From contig CAZPPS010000008.1 of assembly GCA_964588495.1 (NCBI GenBank), positions 19,426 to 83,425 on the forward strand: a DNA stretch of 64,000 nt. Reading direction: 5' to 3'. This DNA is from CAVPKN01 sp964588495 (lineage in GTDB: Bacteria > Chlamydiota > Chlamydiia > Chlamydiales > JAAKFR01). Positions within the stretch are counted from its first letter, which is position 1, and every line of letters starts with the position of its first letter. A model generated the notes under the pieces. That model was not told the DNA's origin. It worked only from the letters and a program-made list of their open reading frames with translations, and did not search any database. Positions 1 to 8,246 of the stretch are shown here, piece by piece. A program made the position numbers and the translations under genes.

Positions 1-234
1 TGGTGGGGCATTGCCCGTCATTTCCATTATGTTCCAGAAGTAATTGGCGCTTTGTGCTGGTCCTTGCCTGCCCTTTGGCTGAATTTCCTCCCCTACTTCT
101 ATGTCTGCTTTCTGGCAGTCCTTCTGTTTGATAGAGCCCTTCGGGATGAGGAGCGGTGTTTTAAAAAGTATGGAATGAGCTGGAAAGAGCATTGCAAAAA
201 GGTGCGCTACAAAATTATTCCTTATGTCTATTGA
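1..234 (+). CDS. Sterol reductase, ERG4/ERG24 family (3' end only)
   Basis: Open from base 1, so only the last 77 residues are present and the start lies outside the window. The visible part reads WWGIARHFHYVPE, then a hydrophobic LPYFYVCFLAVLLFDRA segment, then RDEERCFKKYG, SWKEHCKKV and a terminal KIIPYVY. This is the conserved C-terminus of eukaryotic delta-14/7-dehydrocholesterol reductases, which are NADPH-dependent multi-pass membrane enzymes reducing sterol double bonds. Related genes are known in a few intracellular bacteria such as Coxiella, and a host-derived origin is likely. The stop overlaps the start of the next gene by 11 bases, suggesting co-transcription. Which double bond it reduces cannot be told from this fragment. 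Confidence 0.85.
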   Translation, partial: WWGIARHFHYVPEVIGALCWSLPALWLNFLPYFYVCFLAVLLFDRALRDEERCFKKYGMSWKEHCKKVRYKIIPYVY

Positions 235-2884
235 AGAACAAAAAAGACTCGACGAAGACAGTAGACGGGAAAAAAACTGGAAACGGTGGGGGCCTTATCT
301 ATCAGAGCGCGAATGGGCCACTGTGCGCGAAGATTATTCTCCAAACGGTGAGAGCTGGACATACTTTAGCTTTGATCAGTCCAAATCAAGAGCCTACCGT
401 TGGGGCGAAGATGGTATTTTAGGCATCGCGGATCGGGAATGTAGACTCTGTTTTGCCCTCTCTTTTTGGAATGGGCAAGACCCTTGCCTTAAGGAACGCA
501 TTTTTGGACTCGTCCCCGGCCAGGGAAATCACGGAGAAGATGTCAAAGAGTACTATTTTTATATCGACTCCTCCCCCACTCACTCATACATGAAAGGGCT
601 CTACAAATACCCTCAAAAAAGATTTCCTTATGAAGAGCTCATTCGGGAAAACCAGAAACGGGGCTTAAATGATCCCGAATTTGAGCTCCTCGATACGGGC
701 ATTTTTAATGACGACAACTATTTTGATGTCTATGTCGAATATGCCAAAAATGGCCCTGATGACATCCTGATCAAAGCCACTATTTTCAACAGAAGTTCAA
801 ATGCGGCAACCCTTCATTTCCTTCCCACACTCTGGTTTCGCAATACTTGGTCCTGGGGTTGTGAGCATGATGGATGTTCTCTAAAACCGAACCTCTCCTT
901 TGTCAAAAAAGGAGTTGTGCAAGGCTTTCACGAAACGCTTGGCAAATTCCACTTTTTTTTCGACACAAACGACCCTTCAACTCCCCTTTTCACCGAAAAC
1001 GAGACAAATTCTGCCCGTCTTTTTAACTCTCCCAATCCAAGCCCTTATGTCAAAGACGCTTTTCACGAATATGTGGTCAATAACAACCCAACAAGTGTCA
1101 ATCCTTCCTTAAAAGGAACAAAATTCGCTCCTCTCTATTTTCATCAGTTTCCTCCTCACACCTCAAAAACATACACTTTTCGGTTAGTCTGCGGGGAAAA
1201 AGAGCCCTTGGAGGTCCCCCTCGAAGCTATTTTTGCCAAGCGTAAAGAAGAAACTGACGCTTTTTACGATTCCTTCATTTCAAAAAAACTCACCGCAGAT
1301 GAAAAACTCATCCAAAGACAAGCCGTAGGCGGCCTTCTTTGGTCCAAGCAGTTTTACCATTTTGTCCTCGATGATTGGCTCAAAGGAGACCCGCTGCAAC
1401 CTAAACCACCTCCAGAAAGATATCTGGGGCGTAATATTGAGTGGACCCATCTTTATTGCAGAGATGTGATCTCCTGCCCTGACAAATGGGAATATCCCTG
1501 GTTTGCCTCGTGGGATTTGGCGTTTCATTTGATTCCCTATTCCAAAATCGATCCCGATTTTTCTAAGCAGCAAATTACCCTTTTTTTGCGCGAATGGTAC
1601 ATGCATCCCAATGGGCAGCAGCCTGCCTATGAATATGAATTTTCAGATGTTAACCCCCCTGTGCATGCCTGGTCTGCGTGGCGTATTTATAAAATGACAG
1701 CTGCGCGCGGTTGCCGCGATTTGGCATTTTTGGAGAGTGCTTTTCAAAAATTGCTCCTGAATTTCACCTGGTGGGTCAATCGAAAAGACCATGAGGGGCA
1801 CAATTTATTTTCTGGAGGCTTTTTAGGGCTCGATAATATCGGCGTTTTTGACAGATCGAAAATGATTCATCCTGGAACCTACCTCGAACAAGCCGACGGG
1901 ACAGCGTGGATGGCTTTTTACTGCTTGACCATGCTAACCATTTCTTTAGAACTTGCCATCCACAATATTGCCTACGAGGATATGGCCTCCAAGTTTTTTG
2001 AACATTTCATTTTCATTTCCGATGCGATCAATAAATTTGGCGGCAGCGGCCTCTGGGATGAAAATGATGGATTTTACTACGACGTGATCAAACACAACGG
2101 GCATTCCACATTTATCAAAACGCGCTCTCTTGTAGGGCTTCTTCCTTTGATTGCGGTCGAGATTTTGGAAGACAGTCATTTGCAAAAACTCAAAGGTTTT
2201 TCCAAAAGGATGCAGTGGTTTATAAAAAACCGTGCCGATTTGCAAGATGCCATGACCTATTGCAACGTCTGCTCTCATGAGGGTCACCGCTTGCTGGCAA
2301 TCCCCTCTAAAGAGCGGCTGGAAAGTATTTTGAAGTACCTTTTTGATGAAAATGAGTTTCTCTCCCCTTTTGGCATCCGTTCCATGAGCAAAGTTTATGA
2401 AAAAGAGCCCTACACAATCAAAATCGGCTCGGAGGAGCACTGTGTAAGTTATGTTCCGGGAGTTGGCAATACCTATATGTTTGGGGGCAATTCCAATTGG
2501 CGGGGGCCAATCTGGTTTCCGATCAACTTTTTGATCATCGAAGCTTTGGAGCGCTACGATTTGTATTACGGGGAAAGCTTTCAGGTGGAATATCCCACAG
2601 GCTCTGGCAAAATGCGGACACTAAAAGAGGCTGCCAATGATATTGCGGACCGTTTGATCAAGATTTTTGCAAAAGATGCTGAAGGTAAGCGTCCCTGCTT
2701 CGGCAATCAGACAATTTTTGCGGAGAATAAACACTGGCAGGATCTGATTCTGTATAATGAATACTTCCACGCAGAAACAGGAGAGGGACTTGGGGCTTCT
2801 CACCAAACAGGATGGACGGCACTGATCGCAAGGCTGCTTCAAGAGCATGGTAATCGGCTTGAAGATAATGACCAAAAGCCGTAA
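224..2884 (+). CDS. GH63-like glucosidase (MGH1-type glycoside hydrolase)
   Basis: The 886-residue protein begins WKRWGPYLSERE and REDYSPNGE, followed by SRAYRWGEDGILGI and GNHGEDVKEYYFY. These are hallmarks of large bacterial GH63-type glucosidases that act on alpha-glucosides or mannosylglycerate-type substrates. The C-terminal half holds the predicted (alpha/alpha)6 catalytic barrel, with WFASWDLAFH (about residue 425), GGNSNWRGPIWFP (about 755) and ETGEGLGASHQTGW (about 850), where the catalytic acids would lie. There is no signal peptide, so the enzyme is probably cytoplasmic and may work on compatible-solute or storage sugars. It overlaps the sterol reductase stop and is followed 11 bases later by a secreted protein. 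The length is normal for this bacterial subgroup. The substrate is not determinable from sequence. Confidence 0.85.
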   Translation: MSIEEQKRLDEDSRREKNWKRWGPYLSEREWATVREDYSPNGESWTYFSFDQSKSRAYRWGEDGILGIADRECRLCFALSFWNGQDPCLKERIFGLVPGQGNHGEDVKEYYFYIDSSPTHSYMKGLYKYPQKRFPYEELIRENQKRGLNDPEFELLDTGIFNDDNYFDVYVEYAKNGPDDILIKATIFNRSSNAATLHFLPTLWFRNTWSWGCEHDGCSLKPNLSFVKKGVVQGFHETLGKFHFFFDTNDPSTPLFTENETNSARLFNSPNPSPYVKDAFHEYVVNNNPTSVNPSLKGTKFAPLYFHQFPPHTSKTYTFRLVCGEKEPLEVPLEAIFAKRKEETDAFYDSFISKKLTADEKLIQRQAVGGLLWSKQFYHFVLDDWLKGDPLQPKPPPERYLGRNIEWTHLYCRDVISCPDKWEYPWFASWDLAFHLIPYSKIDPDFSKQQITLFLREWYMHPNGQQPAYEYEFSDVNPPVHAWSAWRIYKMTAARGCRDLAFLESAFQKLLLNFTWWVNRKDHEGHNLFSGGFLGLDNIGVFDRSKMIHPGTYLEQADGTAWMAFYCLTMLTISLELAIHNIAYEDMASKFFEHFIFISDAINKFGGSGLWDENDGFYYDVIKHNGHSTFIKTRSLVGLLPLIAVEILEDSHLQKLKGFSKRMQWFIKNRADLQDAMTYCNVCSHEGHRLLAIPSKERLESILKYLFDENEFLSPFGIRSMSKVYEKEPYTIKIGSEEHCVSYVPGVGNTYMFGGNSNWRGPIWFPINFLIIEALERYDLYYGESFQVEYPTGSGKMRTLKEAANDIADRLIKIFAKDAEGKRPCFGNQTIFAENKHWQDLILYNEYFHAETGEGLGASHQTGWTALIARLLQEHGNRLEDNDQKP

Positions 2885-2895
2885 ATTTTTTTTCT

Positions 2896-3648
2896 ATGAA
2901 ATATTTACTGCTTCTTCTTTTGCTTTCTCAAAGCTTGCTGTTTGGGATTCCAACAGCTGGCGATTATTTGACCATTTCGCGTGATCCTATTACTCTTCAA
3001 CCTTTAAGTGGCAACTCGACTCCACAGCTCGCTCTTTCTCCTAATGGCATGGCTTTTGTTGTGTGGGACAATTCGATTAATAACAACAGAAGTATCCAGG
3101 GAGCGTTTTTCAATCCCAACTTAACAACAGGAACGCCCACTGGCTGGATTCAGTTTGGAACCATTGCGATTAACGCCCAAGCTCCTGTCGTTGGGATCGA
3201 TGCTAGCGGAAACGCATTCATTGCGTGGGTCAATGTTGCTACCGGTTTCACGAACGTCTCTACTAGCCAACAAATTTTCGTAACCAGATATGATGCAGCT
3301 AGCAACACTTTCTCATCTGCAGTGGCTTTATCACAAGCCGGCAAACAAAGTTTTGCTCCAAGCCTTGCTGTCAGTCTGGATGGAGATGCTCTGGTTGTCT
3401 GGAACCAAAATATCCCCAAACAAGTCTTAGCTTCCAGCTTCACACGTGTGCTTGTGGGCCCAACGTCGCCCGGTTTTTGGACAGGGCCCGTCACTTTTCA
3501 ACCTCAAATTCCAAGTTCCTTACAAGTGCTCCCTCCAATCTTTGCACTCGATGGTGGCCCTCTTTATCATTTGCCCGCTACACGGGGAATTGCGATTCTG
3601 CAAACAGCCAATGGCTTAATTCAAGCTGCCCGCATTTTTGTCCCCTGA
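2896..3648 (+). CDS. Secreted repeat protein, probable beta-propeller fragment
   Basis: The 250-residue protein starts with a clear signal peptide (MKYLLLLLLLSQSLLFG, cleavage probably around residue 17). The mature part repeats a pattern of about 45-50 residues: SPNGMAFVVWDN, DASGNAFIAWVN, SLDGDALVVWNQ. This resembles blades of sialidase- or WD-like propellers. Only about four blades are visible, fewer than a closed propeller, so it may be short or may assemble with a partner. It lies 11 bases after the GH63 gene on the same strand and may be co-transcribed. No catalytic motif is seen. It is exported across the inner membrane; its final location and role are unknown. Confidence 0.7.
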   Translation: MKYLLLLLLLSQSLLFGIPTAGDYLTISRDPITLQPLSGNSTPQLALSPNGMAFVVWDNSINNNRSIQGAFFNPNLTTGTPTGWIQFGTIAINAQAPVVGIDASGNAFIAWVNVATGFTNVSTSQQIFVTRYDAASNTFSSAVALSQAGKQSFAPSLAVSLDGDALVVWNQNIPKQVLASSFTRVLVGPTSPGFWTGPVTFQPQIPSSLQVLPPIFALDGGPLYHLPATRGIAILQTANGLIQAARIFVP

Positions 3649-3809
3649 TTTAACCTGTAATACAATTAATAATGCCATTGTAGGTTAGGTTTTTATCATT
3701 TGTTCCAGAAACAGTTCGCCTCGTAACTTACAACTTTTATTGCAAAAAAAGGTGAAAATAAATTAAACAGGATAGAGATTTTCGAAGAATTACATTAATA
3801 GGAGAATTT

Positions 3810-4286
3810 ATGAGCGTTATCGAAGAAGAAAAAAAGTATCATGCTGAAGAGTTGATTCAAAAAGCTCTCAAAAAAATCGGCGGCTCTAAAGAGAAGGATA
3901 TTTGCAAATATCTTCCTGCTGACACGGAAGGATATATGCACCATTTTACGTTAAGAAAAATAAAAAAAACCAATCCAAAAGAGCTCTACGCGCTGATTCA
4001 AGAGTTTATTCTGGAACCTCCGGCCCCACGTGCAATTGATCCAAAACCACGTGCTAGAAGAAATAAATCTCTTTCATTAAATCAATCTGATCTAAAACTC
4101 ATATTGAAACTGGCACAAAAAACAGGCGATAAACACCTGCTCTCCAAGCTGGGTGCCAAGTTATCTTTGCCCCGCATCAAAAGAGAATTAATTCGATCTA
4201 TTAAAGAAGACCGTGTTGAAGAAGAACTTTGGTATTCTTTCATTCAAGCAATCGAATCTACGTCTCCTGAAAAAACTGAAATCTAA
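3810..4286 (+). CDS. Hypothetical basic protein
   Basis: A 158-residue soluble protein with a good ribosome site (AGGAG nine bases before the ATG). It is rich in Lys, Glu and Leu and predicted largely helical. The N-terminal part contains KALKKIGGSKEKDICKYLP and GYMHHFTLRKIKK; a basic proline/arginine linker (about residues 70-90) separates it from a second helical part. It has no membrane segment, signal peptide or catalytic motif. I do not recognise a named family, although the style is that of conserved chlamydial hypotheticals, and the basic linker could suggest nucleic-acid binding. It is a single gene closed by a strong terminator. Confidence 0.65.
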   Translation: MSVIEEEKKYHAEELIQKALKKIGGSKEKDICKYLPADTEGYMHHFTLRKIKKTNPKELYALIQEFILEPPAPRAIDPKPRARRNKSLSLNQSDLKLILKLAQKTGDKHLLSKLGAKLSLPRIKRELIRSIKEDRVEEELWYSFIQAIESTSPEKTEI

Positions 4287-4298
4287 TCCCACTTCTTA

Positions 4299-4328
4299 AG
4301 TCCGGGATTAATACCCGGACTTTTTTTC
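4299..4328. terminator. Bidirectional rho-independent terminator
   Basis: The stem AGTCCGGG / CCCGGACT with an 8-base ATTAATA-type loop is followed by seven Ts on the plus strand and preceded by A-rich sequence. It closes the hypothetical gene ending at 4286. It overlaps the 3' end of the convergent deacetylase, so it probably serves both. Confidence 0.85.
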
Positions 4329-5276
4329 AAAAGCTTTATGTTCCTTAAGTGCCGCATCGATGGCTTCCACGTTTAAAGAAGGAATGCATTTATAGCGCCT
4401 GGGCTTTTTGTGGGCAAATGTGCTCAAACAGGCAATCGGCGTCTCAAAGGCGCACTCCGCTTTAACGATCTCCCAATCCTTTTTCTTGATTAGGGCGACG
4501 ATCTCTTCTAAAAAAAGAGCATTCAAATCGTTTTGATGCAGCAGCAAGACATGGACAAAATCTTCTTTCAAAGTGGAACTCCACTTATCCTGATACTCAT
4601 CCATCCATTTATCTAAAAGGGCAAGATAGGCCTTTTTCAAATTGCCGTAGTCTATCTTTTGATCCTCTTTGACAGCTTTCTTAAGGGCAGCATCCACATG
4701 CCAGTCAAAGGTGTTGATCGTGACATAGCCATGTTCATACCCCAGTTTTTGAAGAGTAGAAAATGCCTCAGCGCGCTTGTTTAAGCACCCTCCCAAATGG
4801 CAGCGATCCCCATAGTCGAGGAAGGGAAAACGGAACCATTTCCTAAAGTTGGGCTCATGGATAAGCAAATTTTCCGTTTTCAAAATTTCATTTTCGAAAG
4901 CTTGAATAGAAATCGCACTCAAATGGGGATGGGAAAAGGTGTGATTGGCAAGCACATGCTCCTTGGCAATGAGGGCGAGACACTCTTTTCCTTCCGCAGA
5001 ATCCAACTGCTCTCCAATACAAAAGAAAAGAGCCTGAATCTCCAACCTGGCAAGAGTCTCAGCATATTTTTGTGCCCGCTCCTTTTTTTCAAAGAGGATA
5101 CTCGTGGCCATGGGAAAGTCGTCAAAGCTGAGGGCTATTCGGACTTTTGACTCTTGGGCCGTTCCAAAACCACAGAGAACAAGACATAAGGATAAAAATA
5201 AATTTTTAATACAAACCTTCCCGTTCCTAGCCTGTGCCCTTTTCCCCAAATCGGGCACAGGCACGGGCATGGGCAC
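4308..5276 (-). CDS. Polysaccharide deacetylase (NodB-fold), secreted
   Basis: A NodB-type deacetylase that would remove acetyl groups from an envelope or peptidoglycan glycan. SFDDFP (Asp52/Asp53) and NHTFSHPHLS (His112, His116) give the Asp-His-His metal site, and WFRFPFLDYGDR supplies the RxPY-like motif. The longest frame (322 residues) begins MPMPVPVP, which is encoded by a GGGCAC-type intergenic repeat, before the signal peptide NLFLSLCLVLCGFGTA (about 25-40). The gene therefore probably starts nearer codon 23. There, an ATT codon follows GGAAGG at a suitable distance, but no ATG, GTG or TTG does. It is single and convergent with the gene upstream. Chlamydiae have reduced peptidoglycan, so the substrate is uncertain. 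Confidence 0.8.
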   Translation of the reverse strand: MPMPVPVPDLGKRAQARNGKVCIKNLFLSLCLVLCGFGTAQESKVRIALSFDDFPMATSILFEKKERAQKYAETLARLEIQALFFCIGEQLDSAEGKECLALIAKEHVLANHTFSHPHLSAISIQAFENEILKTENLLIHEPNFRKWFRFPFLDYGDRCHLGGCLNKRAEAFSTLQKLGYEHGYVTINTFDWHVDAALKKAVKEDQKIDYGNLKKAYLALLDKWMDEYQDKWSSTLKEDFVHVLLLHQNDLNALFLEEIVALIKKKDWEIVKAECAFETPIACLSTFAHKKPRRYKCIPSLNVEAIDAALKEHKAFEKKSGY

Positions 5277-5280
5277 GAAA
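5222..5280. repeat. GGGCAC-type palindromic intergenic repeat, copy 1
   Basis: CCTGTGCCC, then about 16 bases, then GGGCACAGG forms a stem, followed by further GGGCACGGGCATGGGCACG units. The same motif recurs near 7110, 33540-33665 and 54809-54869. Here it supplies the first codons of the longest deacetylase frame. Confidence 0.75.
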
Positions 5281-5375
5281 TATTTTTATTAAGTCTGTAT
5301 ACGCTTGAAAGTTAATTTGGAAAAGGATATATTTGGCTTTATGGAATTTAAACCTTCATTTGTTTCCGTCGTCTC

Positions 5376-5404
5376 TGTCGTCGTGCGCGTCGCGCACATA
5401 TAAT
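5376..5404 (+). promoter_or_regulatory. Perfect 15-bp palindrome abutting a TATAAT box (brnQ promoter candidate)
   Basis: GTGCGCG-T-CGCGCAC at 5383-5397 is a perfect dyad lying one base upstream of TATAAT (5399-5404), 51 bases before the carrier gene start. No good -35 box is seen, and the dyad occupies the spacer. It could be a repressor operator; a simple hairpin is the alternative. Confidence 0.4.
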
Positions 5405-5454
5405 CCCCCTCGCCCTCTCACTTTTAATAAAAAATCAGACAAAAGCCGGAAAAA

Positions 5455-6603
5455 ATGAAAAACATCTTCAAATCACAATCTTTATCTATTGGCCTAGCCA
5501 TGTTCTCCATGTTCTTTGGAGCAGGCAATATTATCTTTCCCTTGGCAGTTGGACAGCTGGCTCAAAACAAAAATATCTTTGCCATTCTAGGCCTGATTCT
5601 CACCGCCGCAATTATGCCCATTATGGGTGTCATCGCCATGATCCTTTTTAATGGCAACTATCGCAATTTTTTTGGAAGAGTTGGCAAAATGCCTGGTTTT
5701 TTGCTCAGCTTTGTCACAATTGCTCTTTTGGGGCCTTTAGGCTCCACTCCCCGCTGCATCGCCCTTTCCTATACAACACTGAAAAGTACTTTTTTAAGTC
5801 TATCGCCCACAGTTTTTAGTGCAATTGCCTGTCTTGTGATTTTCTTGTTCTCAGTTCGTAAAAATCACATCCTCAATCTTTTGGGATGGGTTTTAACGCC
5901 GGTTTTACTCTTATCACTCTTAAGCATCATATTTATTGGCCTTTTCAGCACACATGAGATCCAAACCATCGATCAGACCAATTTCAGCGTCTTTTTGCAC
6001 GGTCTGAAAGAGGGCTACAATACTATGGATCTCTTAGCTGCCTTCTTCTTTTCCTCTACAATCTTGAGTATCCTCAAACTGCGCCAAAAAACACCTGAAC
6101 AAGGGATGAAAACAGCCCTTCGGGCAAGCCTTGTTGGCTCTGTTCTCCTGGCTGCTGTTTACATTGGTTTTAGCTATCTGGCTGCCTTCCATGGGGCTGA
6201 CCTTGACATTGCAAAAGATGAGCTATTAGCGGCCATCACCTTGAAAATAGCGGGCAAGCATGCAGGAATTCTTGTTTGTATCACAATTGCGACAGCCTGC
6301 CTGACAACTGCGATCGCCCTCATCTCGGCTTTTTCAGATTTTATTCAGCGTGAGGTATTTAAAGAAAAAATAAGCTACCCGATGGCTTTGGGTGTTTCGA
6401 TTATCCTCACTTTTTTTGTCTCAACCTTCGAGTTTACCGGGATTTCAGCCTTTTTAGGACCGATTTTGCAAATTTGCTATCCGGGGTTGATCGTCCTTAC
6501 TCTATTAAACATCGCTTTTTGCCTTAAAAACTTTAAGCCGATAAAAGTGCCTGTATTTTTGGCCTTTGCGTTTTCAACTCTTTTTTATTTTGTGCAGCGA
6601 TAG
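5455..6603 (+). CDS. brnQ: Branched-chain amino acid carrier (LIVCS/BrnQ family)
   Basis: A 382-residue, roughly 12-helix inner membrane protein. The N-terminal SIGLAMFSMFFGAGNIIFPLAVG is the diagnostic motif of the LIVCS family, cation-coupled symporters for Leu, Ile and Val. GPLGSTPRCIALSY (about 95) and TACLTTAIALISAFSDF (about 280) are further conserved stretches. The length is slightly short compared with the usual 430-440 residues because the C-terminal helices are compact. Importing host branched-chain amino acids suits an auxotrophic intracellular bacterium. It is monocistronic, with a possible operator palindrome upstream. The ATG at 5455 has only a weak upstream GGAAAA. Confidence 0.88.
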   Translation: MKNIFKSQSLSIGLAMFSMFFGAGNIIFPLAVGQLAQNKNIFAILGLILTAAIMPIMGVIAMILFNGNYRNFFGRVGKMPGFLLSFVTIALLGPLGSTPRCIALSYTTLKSTFLSLSPTVFSAIACLVIFLFSVRKNHILNLLGWVLTPVLLLSLLSIIFIGLFSTHEIQTIDQTNFSVFLHGLKEGYNTMDLLAAFFFSSTILSILKLRQKTPEQGMKTALRASLVGSVLLAAVYIGFSYLAAFHGADLDIAKDELLAAITLKIAGKHAGILVCITIATACLTTAIALISAFSDFIQREVFKEKISYPMALGVSIILTFFVSTFEFTGISAFLGPILQICYPGLIVLTLLNIAFCLKNFKPIKVPVFLAFAFSTLFYFVQR

Positions 6604-6745
6604 CGATATCATTTTGAAAATAAATATTTTATAGATCCTGAGACTTAAGGTATTTATTTTAAAAGCCATTTAACCATAATTTTATTAGTTTTGTTTTTAT
6701 TATAAATAATTACTACAATTCAATAAAACCGCATTTGGGGGAACA

Positions 6746-7096
6746 ATGGTTGCTGGATCAAATAATTGCCCGTTCTGTAATGAAGAGGTCTTTTGCATCG
6801 GCAGTTGCGAGTGTGTATGCACCGGACATTTGTCCCATTGGCCTATTTATGAACAGTATAAATGCCCCCATTGCGGCATATTCAACATGTGCATTGACCG
6901 TAGATCGGAGTCGATGCAAAGCCGCGTGCGCAATTTACAGATGATTGCTGCTGAGGAAAACATCCAGGCCAACCAGAACGAAAAATTGGCTTTTTGGCTA
7001 GATAGACCGGCAGAAGAGGCCGTTTGCAACCCTGAAATCAAAATAGCCATTCAAAAAGGTCAATGGGTCGTTAAGCAGATAAAAGATTTTGAGTAA
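6746..7096 (+). CDS. Small Cys-rich, putative zinc-binding protein
   Basis: A 116-residue protein with start chosen by the GGGGGA ribosome site at 6736-6741. The N-terminal half contains CPFC (8-11), CIGSCECVC (17-25) and CPHC (41-44), a spacing that suggests one or two zinc knuckles. The C-terminal half is helical (about 60-116) with no cysteine cluster. It has no signal or membrane segment. The overlapping frame from 6735 lacks comparable structure. I do not recognise a family; nucleic-acid or protein binding through the zinc site is an inference only. Confidence 0.6.
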   Translation: MVAGSNNCPFCNEEVFCIGSCECVCTGHLSHWPIYEQYKCPHCGIFNMCIDRRSESMQSRVRNLQMIAAEENIQANQNEKLAFWLDRPAEEAVCNPEIKIAIQKGQWVVKQIKDFE

Positions 7097-7103
7097 ATCA
7101 AGG

Positions 7104-7126
7104 GAGCAAGGGCGGGCACAGGCACG
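7104..7126. repeat. GGGCAC-type repeat, truncated copy
   Basis: GGGCGGGCACAGGCACGG lies directly upstream of the kdoO promoter and matches one arm of the larger copies. The second arm is absent. Confidence 0.5.
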
Positions 7127-7134
7127 GAAATTTA

Positions 7135-7164
7135 GTGACACAAGACGTCTAGTTTCTGTATAGT
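7135..7164 (+). promoter_or_regulatory. Promoter for kdoO, probably leaderless
   Basis: GTGACA (7135-7140), an 18-base spacer and TATAGT (7159-7164) place the expected start of transcription at about 7171, one base from the ATG at 7172. No Shine-Dalgarno sequence is present, consistent with leaderless translation. Confidence 0.45.
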
Positions 7165-7171
7165 CTACCCC

Positions 7172-8050
7172 ATGAAAACACTCCAAGATCTCAACATCAC
7201 ACTATGGGATGAATCCATCTCCACAGAAACACAGAACCTAGCCATTGAGAGTTTAGAAAGCGGTAAGGTGATTTATCTGCCCCAGCTTAACTTTACGCTT
7301 CTTCCCGATGAAAAAAAATTCCTCTCACCAGATCTTGTGGATCCCAAAAGAAAAAATATCAGCTACGACCTTCAAAAAGATCTGCTTGGAGGGACTTTGG
7401 CAGCGGGAAATGAAAAAGAGCAGCTCAAAGAGATGTTGAGACGCTATGCATTAAACGCAAGCAGTTTCATGAAGCGTTTATTTCCTCATTACGCCGAATC
7501 CCTGATTCAGTCTAAAACCAGCTTTCGCCCAACCGAAATTTTTGGCAGAAAATCTTCTGTTCGCAAAGATGATACCCGTTTGCATGTTGATGCATTTCCC
7601 TCTAACCCGACGAAAGGAAGAAGGATTTTGCGCCTTTTTACAAACATCAACTGCGAAAATAAACCCCGTGTTTGGAGAGTGGGCGAGTCTTTTGAGGAAG
7701 TCGTTAAGAAATTTGCCTGCAAAGTGCCCATGCGCCTTCCGGCAAGCGCCTATTTTCTGCAGCTCTTAAAAATTACGAAAGACAGCAGATCAGCCTACGA
7801 TCACTACATGTTACACATGCACAATAAGATGAAAGCCGACAATGGTTACCAACAATCTGTAAACCAAGAGGAGATTCAATTCCCAGCTGGCAGTAGCTGG
7901 ATCGTCTTTACAGACCAAGTTTCCCATGCTGCCCTGTCTGGCCAGCACGTTCTGGAGCAAACCTTTTCTCTGCCCGTAGACGCCCTCCATGAGAGCACAA
8001 CCTCCCCACTGAAGGTCCTAGAAAGCTTTTTGCACCAAGTCCTTGTGTGA
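7172..8050 (+). CDS. kdoO: Kdo2-lipid A 3-hydroxylase (KdoO family)
   Basis: A 292-residue Fe(II)/2-oxoglutarate-dependent dioxygenase of the KdoO family, which hydroxylates the Kdo sugar of lipopolysaccharide to Ko. Visible motifs are LHVDAFPSNPTKGRRILR (His138-x-Asp140 iron ligands and the family signature), NKPRVWRVGESFE (163-175) and FTDQVSHAALSGQHVLEQTF, where His252 is the likely third ligand. The length equals that of known members. It has no signal peptide and probably acts at the cytoplasmic face. No ribosome site precedes the ATG. Bases 7309-7400, inside the N-terminal region, recur as an isolated fragment at 14318-14410. Ko-modified LPS would alter host recognition. Confidence 0.85.
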   Translation: MKTLQDLNITLWDESISTETQNLAIESLESGKVIYLPQLNFTLLPDEKKFLSPDLVDPKRKNISYDLQKDLLGGTLAAGNEKEQLKEMLRRYALNASSFMKRLFPHYAESLIQSKTSFRPTEIFGRKSSVRKDDTRLHVDAFPSNPTKGRRILRLFTNINCENKPRVWRVGESFEEVVKKFACKVPMRLPASAYFLQLLKITKDSRSAYDHYMLHMHNKMKADNGYQQSVNQEEIQFPAGSSWIVFTDQVSHAALSGQHVLEQTFSLPVDALHESTTSPLKVLESFLHQVLV

Positions 8051-8207
8051 TAAGCCTGCTCAGAAAAAAACAATGAACTTCTTGCATAACCTATTTGCGT
8101 GCTATTGCGGATGTCCGTGGCCGAAAATTCAACTATCTTGTGACTACTGGAACAGCATTGACGGCGATAATCAATTGAGAATGAATAGAGGAAGGTTCTC
8201 AAAAAGA

Positions 8208-8241
8208 TGATGAGGGAAACAACGATTCATTTCCCTCATTT
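8208..8241 (-). terminator. Terminator hairpin downstream of DUF378 gene
   Basis: ATGAGGGAAA / TTTCCCTCAT (10-bp stem, 10-base loop) is followed on the minus strand by CATCTTTTTG. It sits just after the DUF378 stop. Confidence 0.65.
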
Positions 8242-8246
8242 TGTGA

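Noticed and set aside
6735..6944. Alternative frame overlapping the Cys-rich small protein
   Set aside because: The +2 frame at 6746 has the ribosome site, regular CxxC spacing and the longer product.
8073..8210. 45-codon frame MNFLHNLFACYCGC...
   Set aside because: It has no ribosome site, unusual composition and lies within the gap ending in the DUF378 terminator. I see no family; a chance frame is more likely.
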